From the NCBI GenBank assembly GCA_034509755.1, contig CM067547.1:44418859-44482858 (forward strand): a DNA stretch of 64,000 bases, given 5' to 3'. Position numbers and translations under genes: made by a program. Below the pieces are notes generated by a model. The model worked only from the letters and a program-made list of their open reading frames with translations, did no database searches and was not told where the DNA came from. Positions 11,626 to 23,587 of this stretch are shown piece by piece; positions within the stretch are counted from its first letter, which is position 1, and the number at the start of each line of letters is the position of its first letter. The stretch is from Anisodus tanguticus (taxonomy: Eukaryota; Streptophyta; Magnoliopsida; Solanales; Solanaceae).

Positions 11626-11637
11626 GCTTTGATACCA
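11626..11637 (-). other. Copia-1 primer binding site
   Basis: On the minus strand TGGTATCAAAGC directly follows the 5' LTR end CTTATCA. It matches the complement of the initiator tRNA-Met 3' end (TGGTATCAGAGC) with one change. Confidence 0.8.
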
Positions 11638-11954
11638 TGATAAGTTTTGAGGAATTGTTTTCCATTGATCTTATTCATCAACAATATACAATTTATATAG
11701 TAGTTCAATATCAACCTAATTAGTGTAAGAATATAATTCTTCCTAAAAACAAAGATCAACCTTATCCTAGGAGATATACAAAGATATACACCTAATCCTA
11801 GAAGATATATAAAGATATTACTGATACTAGGAGATATACAAGGATATCCCCCAAAGCACCATGTATCATGTATATCACGGTCCAAATCAGCCGGCTATCA
11901 ACCGAATATGGTAGCCGATAGCCGAATATGGTATTTATTAATCCAATCCTAATA
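11638..11954 (-). repeat. Copia-1 5' LTR
   Basis: 317 bp, starting TATTAGGATTGG and ending CTTATCA in the sense of the element. It is collinear with the 3' LTR but lacks the extra internal units. Confidence 0.85.
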
Positions 11955-11959
11955 TAGAC

Positions 11960-13318
11960 CTACAAATATACAAGCTATTGTTTCCTATTGAATTTATGAA
12001 TTTATCCCACCGACGAATAAAAAAAGAAGTGAAGTTTGGAAAACAAATAACAAGATATGACATTGCTCGTGTCTTTTTCATAGATTTGGATCTTCCTTGT
12101 TTCCCTATTTAAGCCATATAATTTTGTTTTTCCCTAGCTTTTCTGTTTTCCATTTATGTAGTTGCCCTCATATAATTTTGAAAGATTTCAGTGCCCTTGG
12201 TTTGAACATTTAATTTTTCTGCGCTATATTACACAATATGCTGAATTTTTCTTGGAATTTTTCATTTGTACTGTCATGTTAAGTGGCCTATTCGAAGGAC
12301 ATATCTATATATTGAATTTTTCGTTACAGTTTTGATTATTTTTCTGTATCTCGAGTTAAATATCTGACTAGGTGAAAATTTTGTTAATAAGTAATGGCCA
12401 AATTTTAGACAAAATCTCAAGATACAGCCCTATAATTGCGAGTCAAGTCAACTTAAAATTCATATTATGTTAAACTAGTTTTCATTCGCTCAAAATGATT
12501 GTTAAATCTTAAACCACTAACCACTATTTGAGTTGCATTATCTTACACTTTTACGTTTAAAAACTATATAGTGAGAATACAATCTTTAATATAATGTTTT
12601 TGTTTTCTTTAATGACGCATATCTTGGTAATAACTAATAATCAACTTTTGAGAGAGCTATTCCAGTGTTAGATTCATCCCGTGATTATAATGATTCGTCA
12701 TTGTTTCAATGAACAATTTCCTTTTGTATAACTTCATTTATTTTTTAAGTAAATTGATTACTTTTTTCAATTTAAATTTGGGTAGAAATTGACTTGATGT
12801 GCCTTATTGACTACAATCAAATAATCTGGTAGTGTTACAATCACCGTTCCGAGGAACTTCCCTAACTGCATTCTTCTTGGAATTTTTTCAATGGACTGCT
12901 TTAGCTCGTGTCAGGAACCAACCAAAGACGGTGAAGGCCGCAAGATGGTACAAATTGCACAAGGCTCCTACTAAAAGAACAGAAAGAGGACCACTCTTTT
13001 ATCATTTACATACATTCAGCTCATGCAATATGCGAAAAAAGAAAAATAAACTGCAGATGTTCAAGGAACAATAATGACATAACTCAGTTACTAATCAAGC
13101 ATCCTACCACAGTTATCCAAGGCGCAACGCCAAGTTCAGCAGAACAAAGTTGAAATCCTACCGCCGCATATAACTGTTTCTCTGGCTACTAACAATTATT
13201 AATATTTTACCAAGAAAGGAATAAATTGATAAACTGATGGCAAGGAAATCCAAAATTCTCCAAAGAATAAAATGGGGATTAAGTTAATTTGGCAAACGAG
13301 GGTCATCCCAATGATTGC
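11960..13318. other. AT-rich intergenic region downstream of TOC34
   Basis: Only short, unconvincing open frames are seen. The part nearest 13318 should include the TOC34 3' untranslated region. I see no repeat with defined ends. Confidence 0.5.
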
Positions 13319-16300
13319 TTATGCCCATGAAGGTCTGCTCTCCCTTGCAATATCATTCTTGATCCACTTCTGGATCCTTTTCACAACAAAGAAATACTGC
13401 CAAAAGCGCAGCAGAAGGGGGTTGGTTAGCCATACAATATATCCAATATTTATTAATGCACAGTGTACTTCAGAGTGAAAGCTCACTTGGAATGCTAGTA
13501 TAACAGGAATTAGCACTTTGCCCCTATTGTTGGGATTTGGACCTTCAATCAGTTTTTGGTCAACCAAAATACCCTTACTTCCACTTAAAACAACATCTGT
13601 AATAGTTTGGACTAGATTGGGTATCCATGCAGTTCCACTTGGCAGAATCTGTGAACAATACAGACCATCTTAAAAAGCTAGTACACAGAAAAACTTTGCC
13701 AAAGGATGATATATTGATAGAAAGAAATTGAAGAATAACTCAAACCTTTTCGTCACTTTCATTCTTGTTACATCTGCCACTATTCTCAACCAAGACAACA
13801 GGAATTGAAGCAGCCTAACAGCAAAGACAGCAATATAGTTAAGCAAAAATGATCAGATATAATAGCAGTGCAAAACGCATCACAGGAGCAAACAATCTTG
13901 TTATCGCTGGTCCAAGACTCCACGTAAACTTGCAAGCAAGGTGGCAGGTTTGCTAGCAAAACTGCTCTACCACAGTACCACTTCCATTGTCTTGCTTCCC
14001 AAAGAAGAGGAAAAAAACAGAAGGGAAACTGATTCTTTGCCCACTGGTTTAGTTTTCAGTATATTGTGTTTAACTATCAAAAATAAGCCAAAAAAAAAAA
14101 AGAAAGGAGAGAGCCTTTAACGTTTGTCATAGTCCCTCCTCAAGTTTCTGAAGTGAAGTTAAAGTCACGTCTGCAAATGCAAGTACAACATATATGCGTA
14201 TCAGAGAATCCTGATTGATAAGCATCAGAGACCGTTGAGAGTGTAGATTTCAATTAGGGTCTTTTTATACATTCCAGTGTCCGCAGATGAACAGACTGTC
14301 TGACAAACACAAGTAATGGGAACAAATTAACTTTTGCTGGGAAAGGCTCTTCATTAGCTGATGTTTGACAAAGTACCAGCCATGATCTCCCTCCAGACAC
14401 GTGTCATGAACATAAAATAGAACATGCGCCAAGTATGTTTAGAGTCAAAGAAAAGGAGACATCGCAAATACCGCCGACAACCGTGCGGGAAGGCCAAGAC
14501 CATGAACTAGTCCAGAAGATGCCATGTTGTAGAATGTAAAATAAGCATGTTAAAGGAATTTCGGGGAGAAGATCATGAACTAGACCAGAAGATGTCATGT
14601 TGTAGAATGTAAAATAAGCACAGTAAAAGAATTTTGGGGAGAACAGATGGTTTATTGATCCCTGTTTTGCAATCATCATAAGCAGGAAGACACTCGACAT
14701 GGAAAGGAAGCAAGTGTGGAGGCCAATGTGACTTCTTCCTAGTAATGGTGACAGAAACAGTCCAGCTTTGAGTAAGGACCTCGAGAGAGGCACTACCATG
14801 TATTTCCGAGTGTCAAACTCAAGCATCTTTTAATCAGACACAGAAGCTCCAACAGTTGAAAACATGATTCAGGAGTACAACAAAAAAAGGTCTATATTCA
14901 AATTGTGCGTAAGATTTTTTATTCAAGAGAAAGTAAATTGTACAAGATTGTGATCCCCCTGAAAATATAACTTGAGCAAGAACAGAAGGTACATTATTGT
15001 GACCAACCTGAATCTCTTGTTTCCTAATTCGAGCCCCCATCCGGACGATTTTCAAAAGCCCCTCTGATCTTCGGGACGTGAATTCATCATAAGTCAATCC
15101 ATCAGGAGGGGAAAGCTGAGCATGAGTGAGAACCACAATTCCTCGGTGCCATATCTCCTTGCCAAAACTATCAGTAATAGCCTTCACAATCTGCTTGTCC
15201 AAGTTATCCACTCTATATGCATCCAGACGATCCACATATAGCAGAACATCGATTGTCTTGTTCAAGAGGAACCTGTTTGAAGCCAATTACCAGAAGATCA
15301 TTATATGAAAATAAAGGAAAGAACATAGGCCACACAGAACGGAAAAAAGAAAAGAACATTAAGGGGCCATCTGGTTGCTGGGATAAAATGCGGGATTAAT
15401 TTATCCTGCGTTTGGTTGATATTTTATTCTGGGATTAGTTTTATTTTATACCAAGATGCCCTTCTCCAAGACATTTATCCCGAAGTCCTTTAAGAAATCT
15501 AAGGTTAACATTGAAAATAAAAGTTAATACTTTATACCCACTTATCTAGTGGAAAACCAAACACGCATTTTATATTATACCCCATATATCCATTTTTTAG
15601 TAAGGCTGGCCAGTGGGCCGGGACGGCCCGACCCCGACCCGACTCCGTCCCGAGCCCGCCCCGACCCCGCGTAAAAAAAAAAACGGTAGCGGGACTCGAA
15701 CTCGGGACAGGACAATGTCTCGTCCCGCCGTACCCGAGCCCGCCCCAGGCCCGCCAAACCCGACCCATCCCCGAGCCCGTCCCGAGCCCGACCCCGCCCG
15801 AGAGCTCCCCCTTTGCAAATATAACAGTTGCACCAACGGCCATTTTAGATTTTGGCTGTTGGGCAACGGCCATTTTAGGCCTCCCCCCCCTCCCCCAACC
15901 CCCCCATCCCTTAATAATTATTTTTAACCCATAAGTTATTATATTTACACTTTAACCCAATTTTCCAACTATAAATAACTCATTTTCTCTTCATCTTTCT
16001 CACAAATCTTCCTACAATCTCTCAATATATCTCTCTACAAGTCTACATTGTTTATTAAATATTCAATTTTATTTATTCATTTGGGAATTGGGAGTGAAGT
16101 TGGCAACTAGCTTGAGGATCTTACATCGAGCAAAGTTTCAATTTTCAACCTCTCGATTACACGTCGACGTTACGTCGGCGTTTGGTACATTCGTTCCTTC
16201 ATTAAATTATTATTGTCTGTTTATTTTATTTAGCGCACTTAATTTTATTATCTTTAATTATTTATTATCATAATTAAAATGGAAGGATTAAGAGGTATGT

Positions 16301-19300
16301 TTAAGGGTAAGGGTAAGGGTGCTTCTTCTAGTAGGGGCAACCAGGGCAAGGGTACTTCTTCTAGTCATCTTATTCCTACACAAGATGATTTTGTTGATAC
16401 TCAACATTTTCCTACAATACCATTAGATTTAGACGATGAGCTATTTTCTGGAACTCAAGAAGACTTTAATTTAGACGATGATCTAGATGATACACCCACT
16501 AATGTTGATGACAACACACCCACTAGTGCACCTTCAACTGAAATACCTCTTATTCCCCCTAGTATGAGACGAGGTCCAAGCAAAACGACCATTAAATCAG
16601 ATGCATGGACATTTTTTGATAGGGACGTAGAGAATCAAGTAGCTAGATGTAAAATTTGTAAAAATGTTTTAAAATTTAAACCGGAAAAGGTCACGGTGGG
16701 ATGGGGGTTTAATTAGACACGTAGTAAGTGCTCATCCGGCCTAGGTATGCCCAATACCAGGCTTCAAAACCGGATACGCAAACGTCCGCTCCATTGGGAC
16801 AAGGTTCACATATCGACATCGTCCCGACCAAGTATGTGGTCAAATTAACCCTATGACGGGGGGAATTGTAGGCCCTAAATACAATAAATATAGAGATAGG
16901 GAAGCAATATCAAAATTAGTTGCTGTGAAGGGTTTGCCTTTTTCATTTCCTTCATCTCCCGGTTTTATTCATTACATTAGAGATATATATAATCATGCTT
17001 TTAACGGTTTTTCTAGATCAACTATTAAGAGAGATGTATTTAAATTCGCGCATGAATATCAACAATATTTACGTTACTCATTATATCATTTTAATGGCAA
17101 AGTATCTATCACGTCTGATATAGGTCGTAGTACTAACGGCCATGATTATTTAACTGTAACTTGTCATTGGATAGATTATAAATGATCTATGCAAAAATGT
17201 ATCTTAGCGTATAGATATATAGATGATAGGCACACTGGTACTTTTATTGCAGATAATATTTATCAAGTGTGCCATTATTACGGAATAACCGATAAAATTA
17301 TGACTATTACATTAGATAACGCTTCTTCTAACAATTACGCAATTACAATTTTAAAAAATAGTTTAACTCCATCTTTTCCAGATCATTTTCATATAAAATG
17401 CGCGTGCCATATATATAACTTAATTGTAAAGGATGGTCTATCACTTTTTGAAGACATTCTTAGTAAAATACAATTTGCTATAAACTTTATTTTTAAATGT
17501 AATAAAGTACAACGAAGAAAAGAATATAAAAAAACTTGTCACGATTGTGGACTACCTTTTAGAAAAATTTCACAAGAAGTATCCACTAGGTGGAATTCTT
17601 TATACGAGCAACTACTTGTTGCTTATGACTATAGAAAACCTATAACTTTATTTTTTAACTCTCATAATCAAAATCCAGCTGATATGATTGTAGATAGTGA
17701 TTGGGTAAAAATTTCCGAACTTATTGTATTTTTAGAGAAATTTTTTCAAGCAACAAAAGAATTTTCCAAAGATATATTATCCTACTATTTCAACTATGTT
17801 GTTTTATATAACTCTAATATTTTTATTACTTAGTGAATGTATGAAAAAACCAGCTTATATGGCAGCTATTAAAAAAATGTTTATCAAAATAAAAAAATAT
17901 TTTATTCTTATTCCCACTATTTATATTATTGGTTCTGTATTAAATCCGACTATTAAAATAGACGGTACTAAATCACTAATTGAAACTATTTACGATTGTA
18001 TAGAAGTACTACCACCTCCAAGTCCCAAAAATCTAAATCACCCACCACCTATTGAACAAACTAAAGAAGAAGTGTTGTCTAGTGTAGAACACCAATGCAA
18101 AAAAAAATACAGGTTTTATCAACAAGAAAATGCTAGTAACTTACCGGCTTCCATACCATCTTCTTCATCTTCAACACAACCTCACAAAAGACATGCTGTT
18201 TTTGAGGCTAGTATTAAAAGCCTCAGAAATAGAATATGCGGCCGTACCTCTACTACTAACCAAATTAGCGAGTTGGATATTTTTGTTTTGGGGTTCGTAC
18301 CGTACCAAGAAGTTATCAATGAAGATGGACATGAAGACTTGCCGAAATATCCGGAGGGGAATGAGAAGACCTTTCCGACACTTTCATTGATGGCCCGAGA
18401 TGTTTTGAACATTCAAGCGTCATCAATCGCGTCGAAAGCGCTTTTTTTTGCCGGCAGATATCAAATAGGAGACCACAGACACTCATTAGCCGGGAGACGA
18501 CTTGGAAATTGCATTATTATTCGAGATTGGATACGAGCGGAGCGGAGAAGGTGCGGTCAACCGGAGATCAACGAAGAAGAATACGAAAACTACAACGAAA
18601 TCTTATCCGAAGGTGGTGGAAGCGACGTGGATCAATTTGACCAACAAATATCAATTCCAACCGAAGAACCACAGGAAATTATCAAGCAATTAGAACAGGT
18701 TTTTTTGAGAATGTAATTTTTTAATTGCAATTTTATTATGTAATTTGCAACTTTTGGACAACACCACAAAGTTGCAAATTCGACAATTGTATTTGTATTA
18801 CAAAAAATTCATGTCTATTAAATAATATAAGAGGCACAAAAACAGCCTTGGGATGTTTTTATTACACTATCTTGTCTTGTTTATTAAGTTTTTTTTTATA
18901 CATATGTTATTAAAAAAAAAAAACTCGCCGGAACCCGCCCCGCCCCGATTCCGACGGGATCGAGATCGGGACGGGACGGGACTGGAACAAGTCCCGCCAG
19001 ACCCGACCCTGACCCCTTCGCCCGTCCCGCCCCGACCCCGACCCCGCCAGACCTGGCCCGCCAGACCCGAGCCCGGCCCACTGGCCACCTCTATTTTTTA
19101 GTCCAATGAACCAAACATCTACTAGTATAAGTATATCCACAAAATAATCCCGTCATTCCCATATTATAATTCCGATATAATTTGTCACCAACCAAACAAC
19201 CGCTAACAGGATTAAGCCCAAGATCCTTGTGGTCCGACCCTCCCCCGGACCCTGCGCATAGCGGGAGCTTAGTGCACCGGGCTGCCCTTTAATATATTAT

Positions 19301-20692
19301 CAGAATAGGCCTTACTTCTTTATGAGATCAAGAGCCTGGTCATTGACGTAGCCTCCTTCAACAAGACCTGGGGTGTCAATTATGTTTAGTGTAAACCCTG
19401 CTCGTGAACGCGAAACCATTACCGGTGTTGGAGTTTCTGACTGAAAAATCAAAAACTTTATTTTAGTATCCACTCAAGAAGAAAGGCGATAAACCTTTTA
19501 CTTCTTCAATTTAATGTTGCATGCAATACATACCTGAAATGCACTAACAGCAACTGCTCTTTCCCCAATAATTGAGTTCACCGTTGATGATTTTCCAACA
19601 CCACCTTTCCCCATTACTAGGATCGTTAGAATACTGACATTCTACGACAAGTTAAATAAGGAGAGTCGCATTACATCAGATAGTACATTGTCGCAATAAA
19701 ATAAACCATTTTGCACAAATGCAGCACAAAACAAATGAATATCAACAGCAAAGTACTAAGCACTTGTCTCCACTCTTTACAGTTCAACTGAACTACTAAC
19801 AAGAACTACCTTCATCTCTATTTATATGGCACTTAACATTCCAAAATGTTTAACATTGTTCTTATATAAAATTATTCTATGTAACTACCAGAACTTTCAA
19901 AAATGCAAACTCCCTAACTTCCAATTGAAAATTTCAATGTAGCAATTCTTATCAAACTAAACTTTTTTTTTATAACCCTGGTGTCGGGCATTCGAACCAG
20001 AGACCTCATAGTTTTCAACCCACTTCATTGACCACTAGGCCACACCCTTGGGTGCACTAAACTTTAACAATAAATTTAATACTTTCTCTACCCTTAAAAC
20101 AATATACATACTAGACCAGCCTGCTATAATAATTGCTTAAGCACCTCATGAGAAATGGCAAACAGATAAGCAAGGATATAACTTTGAAAGATCTTGCAAT
20201 ATTTTCTTATGATGACCCGGTCAAGGGAGTACACTATATCGTTCCAAAAGATAATTTTGCAAAGTGAGCTTGGTTAACTGGGGCAATGAGGAGCTAGACA
20301 AGTATCTACAGACTGTCTACCCTATGGACTCTGGATAAGTGGAATGTCGACCACAGGGTGAGATAAACTTATAAACGAGGACTAGGGACTGGTCAGCAAA
20401 AGAAATCAGTTTATCAGTGCCTAAGCTGACCATTCCAATTTGAATGTAAAACATGAAAACTCTAAGACTGTAGAAGTAACATAACTTGGTGTCTATTCGG
20501 ATACCGTTATACAAAATGAAACAAAGAGAGTAACAAATAATTTGAATTAGCATGCCGTGTAAAGAGAGAATTAATTAGAAGAGAGATGTGTACCTCCTGT
20601 TTGAGTTTCCCCAGTAATTCAAGCAACTTGGATTGAGTGGCAGCAGGAAACTGCTGTATTCCGGCCCATTCTCTAATTATTTGAGATGCCAT
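13319..20692 (-). CDS. TOC34: TOC34-type GTPase receptor of the chloroplast outer envelope import complex, seven exons
   Basis: Model: complement(join(13319..13396,13487..13648,13746..13814,15008..15272,19316..19440,19534..19641,20594..20692)), 301 residues, normal for Toc33/34. The protein receives precursor proteins at the outer envelope and works with Toc159 and the Toc75 channel. The start MASQIIREWAGIQQFPAATQ is characteristic. The G1 P-loop GKGGVGKSS lies at residues 44-52, G3 DTPG at 91-94 and G4 THAQ at 160-163. The dimer-interface segment YVDRLDAYRVDNLDKQ is at about 123-138. A single membrane span (about 267-281, VLIPVILAFQYFFVV) near the C-terminus fits a tail-anchored protein, followed by a basic tail. 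All introns are GT-AG and phases match. Intron 3 (15273-19315) is about 4 kb because of a MITE, a hAT element and a SINE fragment. The coding sequence itself looks intact. Confidence 0.92.
14501..14646. repeat. 73-bp tandem duplication in TOC34 intron 4
   Basis: Two adjacent copies (14501-14573 and 14574-14646) share the start CATGAACTAG and the block GTTGTAGAATGTAAAATAAG, and differ at a few bases. They lie in the intron between exons 4 and 5. Confidence 0.8.
15601..19093 (+). mobile_element. hAT-1: 3.5-kb hAT-family DNA transposon
   Basis: Perfect 8-bp target duplication TTTTTTAG (15593-15600 and 19094-19101). Terminal inverted repeats are about 22 bp: TAAGGCTGGCCAGTGGGCCG at the left, and TAGAGGTGGCCAGTGGGCCG read inward from the right. 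Arms of about 160-200 bp next to the ends are extremely C-rich on the plus strand (units such as CCCGACCCCG and CCCGCC). The interior encodes a BED-finger hAT transposase. Closely related to hAT-2 (38109-41586) and hAT-3 (21168-23579). Confidence 0.92.
16279..18716 (+). pseudogene. hAT-1 transposase (RICESLEEPER-like), broken
   Basis: The N-terminal low-complexity and acidic region is followed by a BED zinc finger (SDAWTFFDRDVENQ ... CKICKNVL, with the HxxxH pair in the next frame). The RNase H-like core follows (SITSDIGRSTNGHDY, TLDNASSNN, CACHIYNLIVKDG, STRWNSLYEQL). The C-terminal hAT dimerisation region is at about 18290-18600 (FPTLSLMARDVLNIQASS). Breaks: a frameshift near 16700, TGA at 17183-17185 where hAT-2 has TGG, and several small indels between 17800 and 18540. 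The family cuts and pastes DNA; this copy could not make full-length protein as written. Confidence 0.85.
19219..19290 (-). mobile_element. Au-type SINE, 5' fragment
   Basis: On the minus strand the sequence starts AAAGGGCAGCCCGGTGCAC and continues with AGGGTCCGGGGGAGGG, the tRNA-derived head of the Au SINE family found across angiosperms. Only about 72 bp remain; the box B half is missing. It lies 26 bp inside TOC34 intron 3 from exon 3. Confidence 0.75.
19966..20055 (-). mobile_element. short tRNA-derived SINE (TS-like) in TOC34 intron 1
   Basis: On the minus strand a box A-like TGGCCTAGTGG and a box B-like GGTTCGAATG are followed by an A-rich tail. The direct repeat ACTAAACTTT flanks it (19956-19965 and 20056-20065), so this short form looks like a complete retroposition event and not a random fragment. 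It lies in the intron between exons 1 and 2. Confidence 0.7.
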
Positions 20693-21167
20693 GGATACCT
20701 AACACCCAAAACAACTCCACATTAAATTACAACTAAAATCACAGGAAAATTGGAGGAAAAAACATAGAAAACGATAGAAGTATACTACAAAACCTCAGTA
20801 TAATCTAACCCTGAGCAATGAATTATCTAGAAATTAGAGTTTTGCTGCAGTAAATAACCCAATTCCAAAACTACAATATGAACCAGAGAAATTATGACGA
20901 CAATCCAACATAAACAATATATCTTGGTCTCAAACAGAACAATTTTCGTGGGTGATGAAGAATAAAGCATACAATATTTGAGTGTATATATATAGGAGAT
21001 TTCGGGAGAAAGCTCACCAATTGGATAGAGAAATGCAGATAATAAGAATAGGAAGAATGCAAAATCTGCTTCAGGAAGAGAGAAAGGGTTTAAGGAAAAG
21101 CCTCTCTTCTCTTTCAGCTTTTAGCTTGGGAAATTCAGGACGGCCTTATCGTCTTCGTATTTTATTC
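20693..21167 (-). promoter_or_regulatory. TOC34 upstream region
   Basis: This is the 475 bp between the TOC34 start codon and the hAT-3 insertion. It should include the 5' untranslated region and core promoter. I see no coding sequence and no motif that I can name with confidence. Confidence 0.45.
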
Positions 21168-23579
21168 TAGGGGTGGCCAGTAGGCTGGGGCGGGTCCGGC
21201 GGAACGGGGAAGGATTGGGATCGGGTCTCCGGCGAGACAGGCGGGCCGAGATTAGCGGGACACTCGCAAATGTCCTGTCCCTTCCCACATACCACCGGAA
21301 AAGGGGACCGGTGTTGGGGATGGGGCGGGGGGTCGGGTTGGGATAGATTTCATTTTTTTTTCATTTAATTTTTAAAAAATAATATATATAATTGAACAAG
21401 ATAGTGTAATAAAACATTACAATGCTGTTTTTGTGTCTCTTATATTATTTAATAGAAATATGATTTTTTGTAATACAATTTCAAAATTGCAACTTTGTAG
21501 TATTGTTCAAAAGTTGCAAATCACATAGAAAAATTGTAATTAAAATTTTTTACATAGTTAACCATTCAAATTTCCTCACAATGTCTTGAGGATCTTCGGT
21601 TGAAATTGTAAGTTATTGGTCAAATTGTTCGATGTCGCTTCTTGTTCCCTCGGACAAGATTTCGTTGTAGTTGTGGTATTCTTCTTCGTTGATATCCGGT
21701 TGACCGCACCTTATACGCTCCACTCGAATCCAATCTCTGAATAGAACTGCAATCTTCAATGTGTCTCCCGCCAATAAAAATATGTGCTCTCCTATTTGAA
21801 ATCTTCCCGCAGAAAAAGCGCTTTCAGACGATGTTGATGACGCTTGAATGTTCAACACATCTCGTGTCATCTTTGCTAGTGTCGGAAATATCTTCTCAAT
21901 GTCCCTCCAGTATTTCAGCAAATTTTCATGTCTTTCATCATTGACAATTAATTCGTACGGTACAATACCCTGCAAAATATAAAAATCAAATTCGCTAACT
22001 TGTGAAGAAGTTAACCACTAAACATTTTATTTCTAAGGCCTTGAATACTAGCAGCAGAAACCGCATGTTTTTATAAGGTTGCAGCGAAGTAGTAGCATAT
22101 GGTACAGAAGCCAATTGATTATTTGCACTTTATTGTTGATAATACATATATACTTTTTTGCATTCAATGTGTATGCTAGACGTAACTTCTTATTTAGTTG
22201 GTTCGTGAGTTGGTTCTTCAGTTGAATCTGTTGGAAGTATTGCTATACAATCATAAATCGTTTCTACAAGTGTTATACAACCGTCTACTTTACTAGTAGT
22301 ATTTAATACAGCACCAATAATATAAATAGTGGAAATAGAAAAAAATATTATTTTTATTTTTTAAAAAACATTTTTTCTAAAATTTAGAGTTATATAAAAT
22401 AACATCGTTGAAATAGTAGGATAATAAATAAAGAAAAATTCTTTAGTAGCTTGAAAATAAATCTCTAAAAATCCATCAAGTTCTAAAAAAAATTCTCAAT
22501 CATTATCTACAAGCATATCCCTTAGATTTTTATTATGGGCGTTAAATAATAAAGTTATAGATTTTCTATAATCGTAAGCAACAAGTAGTTGTTCATATAG
22601 AGAATTCCACTTAGTCGCTACTTCTTCAGGAATTTTTCTATAAGGTAATCCACAATCGTGACAAGTTTTTTTATACTCTTTGCGTCTTTGTATTTTATTA
22701 CCTTTTAAAATAAAGTTTATAGCAAATTGTATTTTATCAAGAATGTTTTCAAAAAATTTTACGCCATCCTTTACAACTAAAATATAAATATGACATGCAC
22801 ACCTTATATGAAAATGATTAGGAAAACATGGAGTTAATCGAACTTTTAAAAGTCTTATAAGCATAATCATTAGAAGTATTATTATCTAATGTAATAATCA
22901 TAATTTTATCAATTATACCATAATAATCACAAATTTCATTAATATTTTGTGCAATAAAAGTTCAGTGTGCCTATCATCAATATATCTATATGCTAAAATA
23001 CGTTTTTGCATAGACCAATATGATCTATCCAATGACGTGTTACCGTAAATATTGTTGATATTCACTTGCAAATTTAAAAACGTCTCTTCTAACAGTATAT
23101 CTAAAAAAACGTTAAAATAAAGATTATACATTTCTCTAATGTAATGAATAAAATTAGGAGAGGAAAGAAATGCAAAAGGCAAACCCTCCACCGCAACTAA
23201 TTTTGCCATATATTTTCCTATCTTTGTGTTTATCATATTTAGGATAAAAAATTCCCCCCGTCGTCGGGTTAATTTGACCTTTTACTTGGTCAGGGACACT
23301 ATGTGAACCTTGTCCTGACCTAGAGGGCATTGGCACACCCTATTTTTTAGCCTGTTATTGATTCCACCCAGATGTGTGCTCGCCTTGTACATGTCTCAAT
23401 AAACCTCTCGTCCCACCTTGACCTTTTCCGATTTTAAATTTATAAATATTTTTACAAATTTTACATCTAACTACTTGATTCTCTTTGTCCCTATCAAAAA
23501 AACTCATTCAGCTGATTTTAATTTTCATTATGTGGGGTCGGGTCGGGATTGGGCCGATCCAGTCCATTGGACAACCTTA
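21168..23579 (-). mobile_element. hAT-3: internally deleted relative of hAT-1 and hAT-2
   Basis: Perfect 8-bp target duplication TTTTATTC (21160-21167 and 23580-23587). The ends TAGGGGTGGCCAGTAGGCTG (left) and, inward from the right, TAAGGTTGTCCAATGG are diverged versions of the family inverted repeat. G-rich arms on the plus strand match the C-rich sense strand of the other two copies. At 2.4 kb it lacks the transposase start and part of the middle. It is clearly older than hAT-1 and hAT-2. Confidence 0.88.
21613..23500 (-). pseudogene. hAT-3 transposase remnant
   Basis: Minus-strand pieces match the other copies: the region after the BED finger (23336-22913), the RNase H-like core (22870-22496, CACHIYILVVKDG and TKWNSLYEQL) and the C-terminal dimerisation block (21975-21613, VLNIQASSTSSESAFSAG). 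The N-terminus is missing and frameshifts separate the pieces. Confidence 0.8.
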
Positions 23580-23587
23580 TTTTATTC

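Larger units (their letters stand above)
6736..11954 (-). mobile_element. Copia-1: degraded Ty1/copia LTR retrotransposon
   Basis: Two LTRs (6736-7100 and 11638-11954) bound a minus-strand gag-pol region in copia order (gag, protease, integrase, reverse transcriptase, RNase H). Flanks tatac (6731-6735) and tagac (11955-11959) are a one-mismatch 5-bp target duplication. A primer binding site matching initiator tRNA-Met follows the 5' LTR directly, and a TTGAGGGG polypurine tract precedes the 3' LTR. Coding frames contain stops and frameshifts throughout, so the element is not autonomous. Confidence 0.9.
15363..19203. mobile_element. Tourist-like MITE in TOC34 intron 3, split by hAT-1
   Basis: The left end GGGGCCATCTGGTTGCTGG (15363) and the right end, which reads GCGGTTGTTTGGTTGGTGA inward from 19203, form imperfect inverted repeats. 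TAA flanks both sides (15360-15362 and 19204-19206), as in PIF/Harbinger-derived MITEs. Without the inserted hAT element and its 8-bp duplication it would be about 340 bp. Confidence 0.6.

Noticed and set aside
12832..13074. Plus-strand open frame of 80 codons near the TOC34 3' end
   Set aside because: No family resemblance and no splice or start context; probably chance.
15532..15927. Overlapping GC-rich open frames on both strands
   Set aside because: They arise from the C-rich arm of hAT-1, which lacks stops because of its composition; the same happens at 18850-19140, 38096-38379 and 41354-41654.
16088..16273. Open frame just upstream of the hAT-1 transposase
   Set aside because: It lies in the transposon 5' leader, has no homology in hAT-2 beyond shared DNA, and does not look like a protein.
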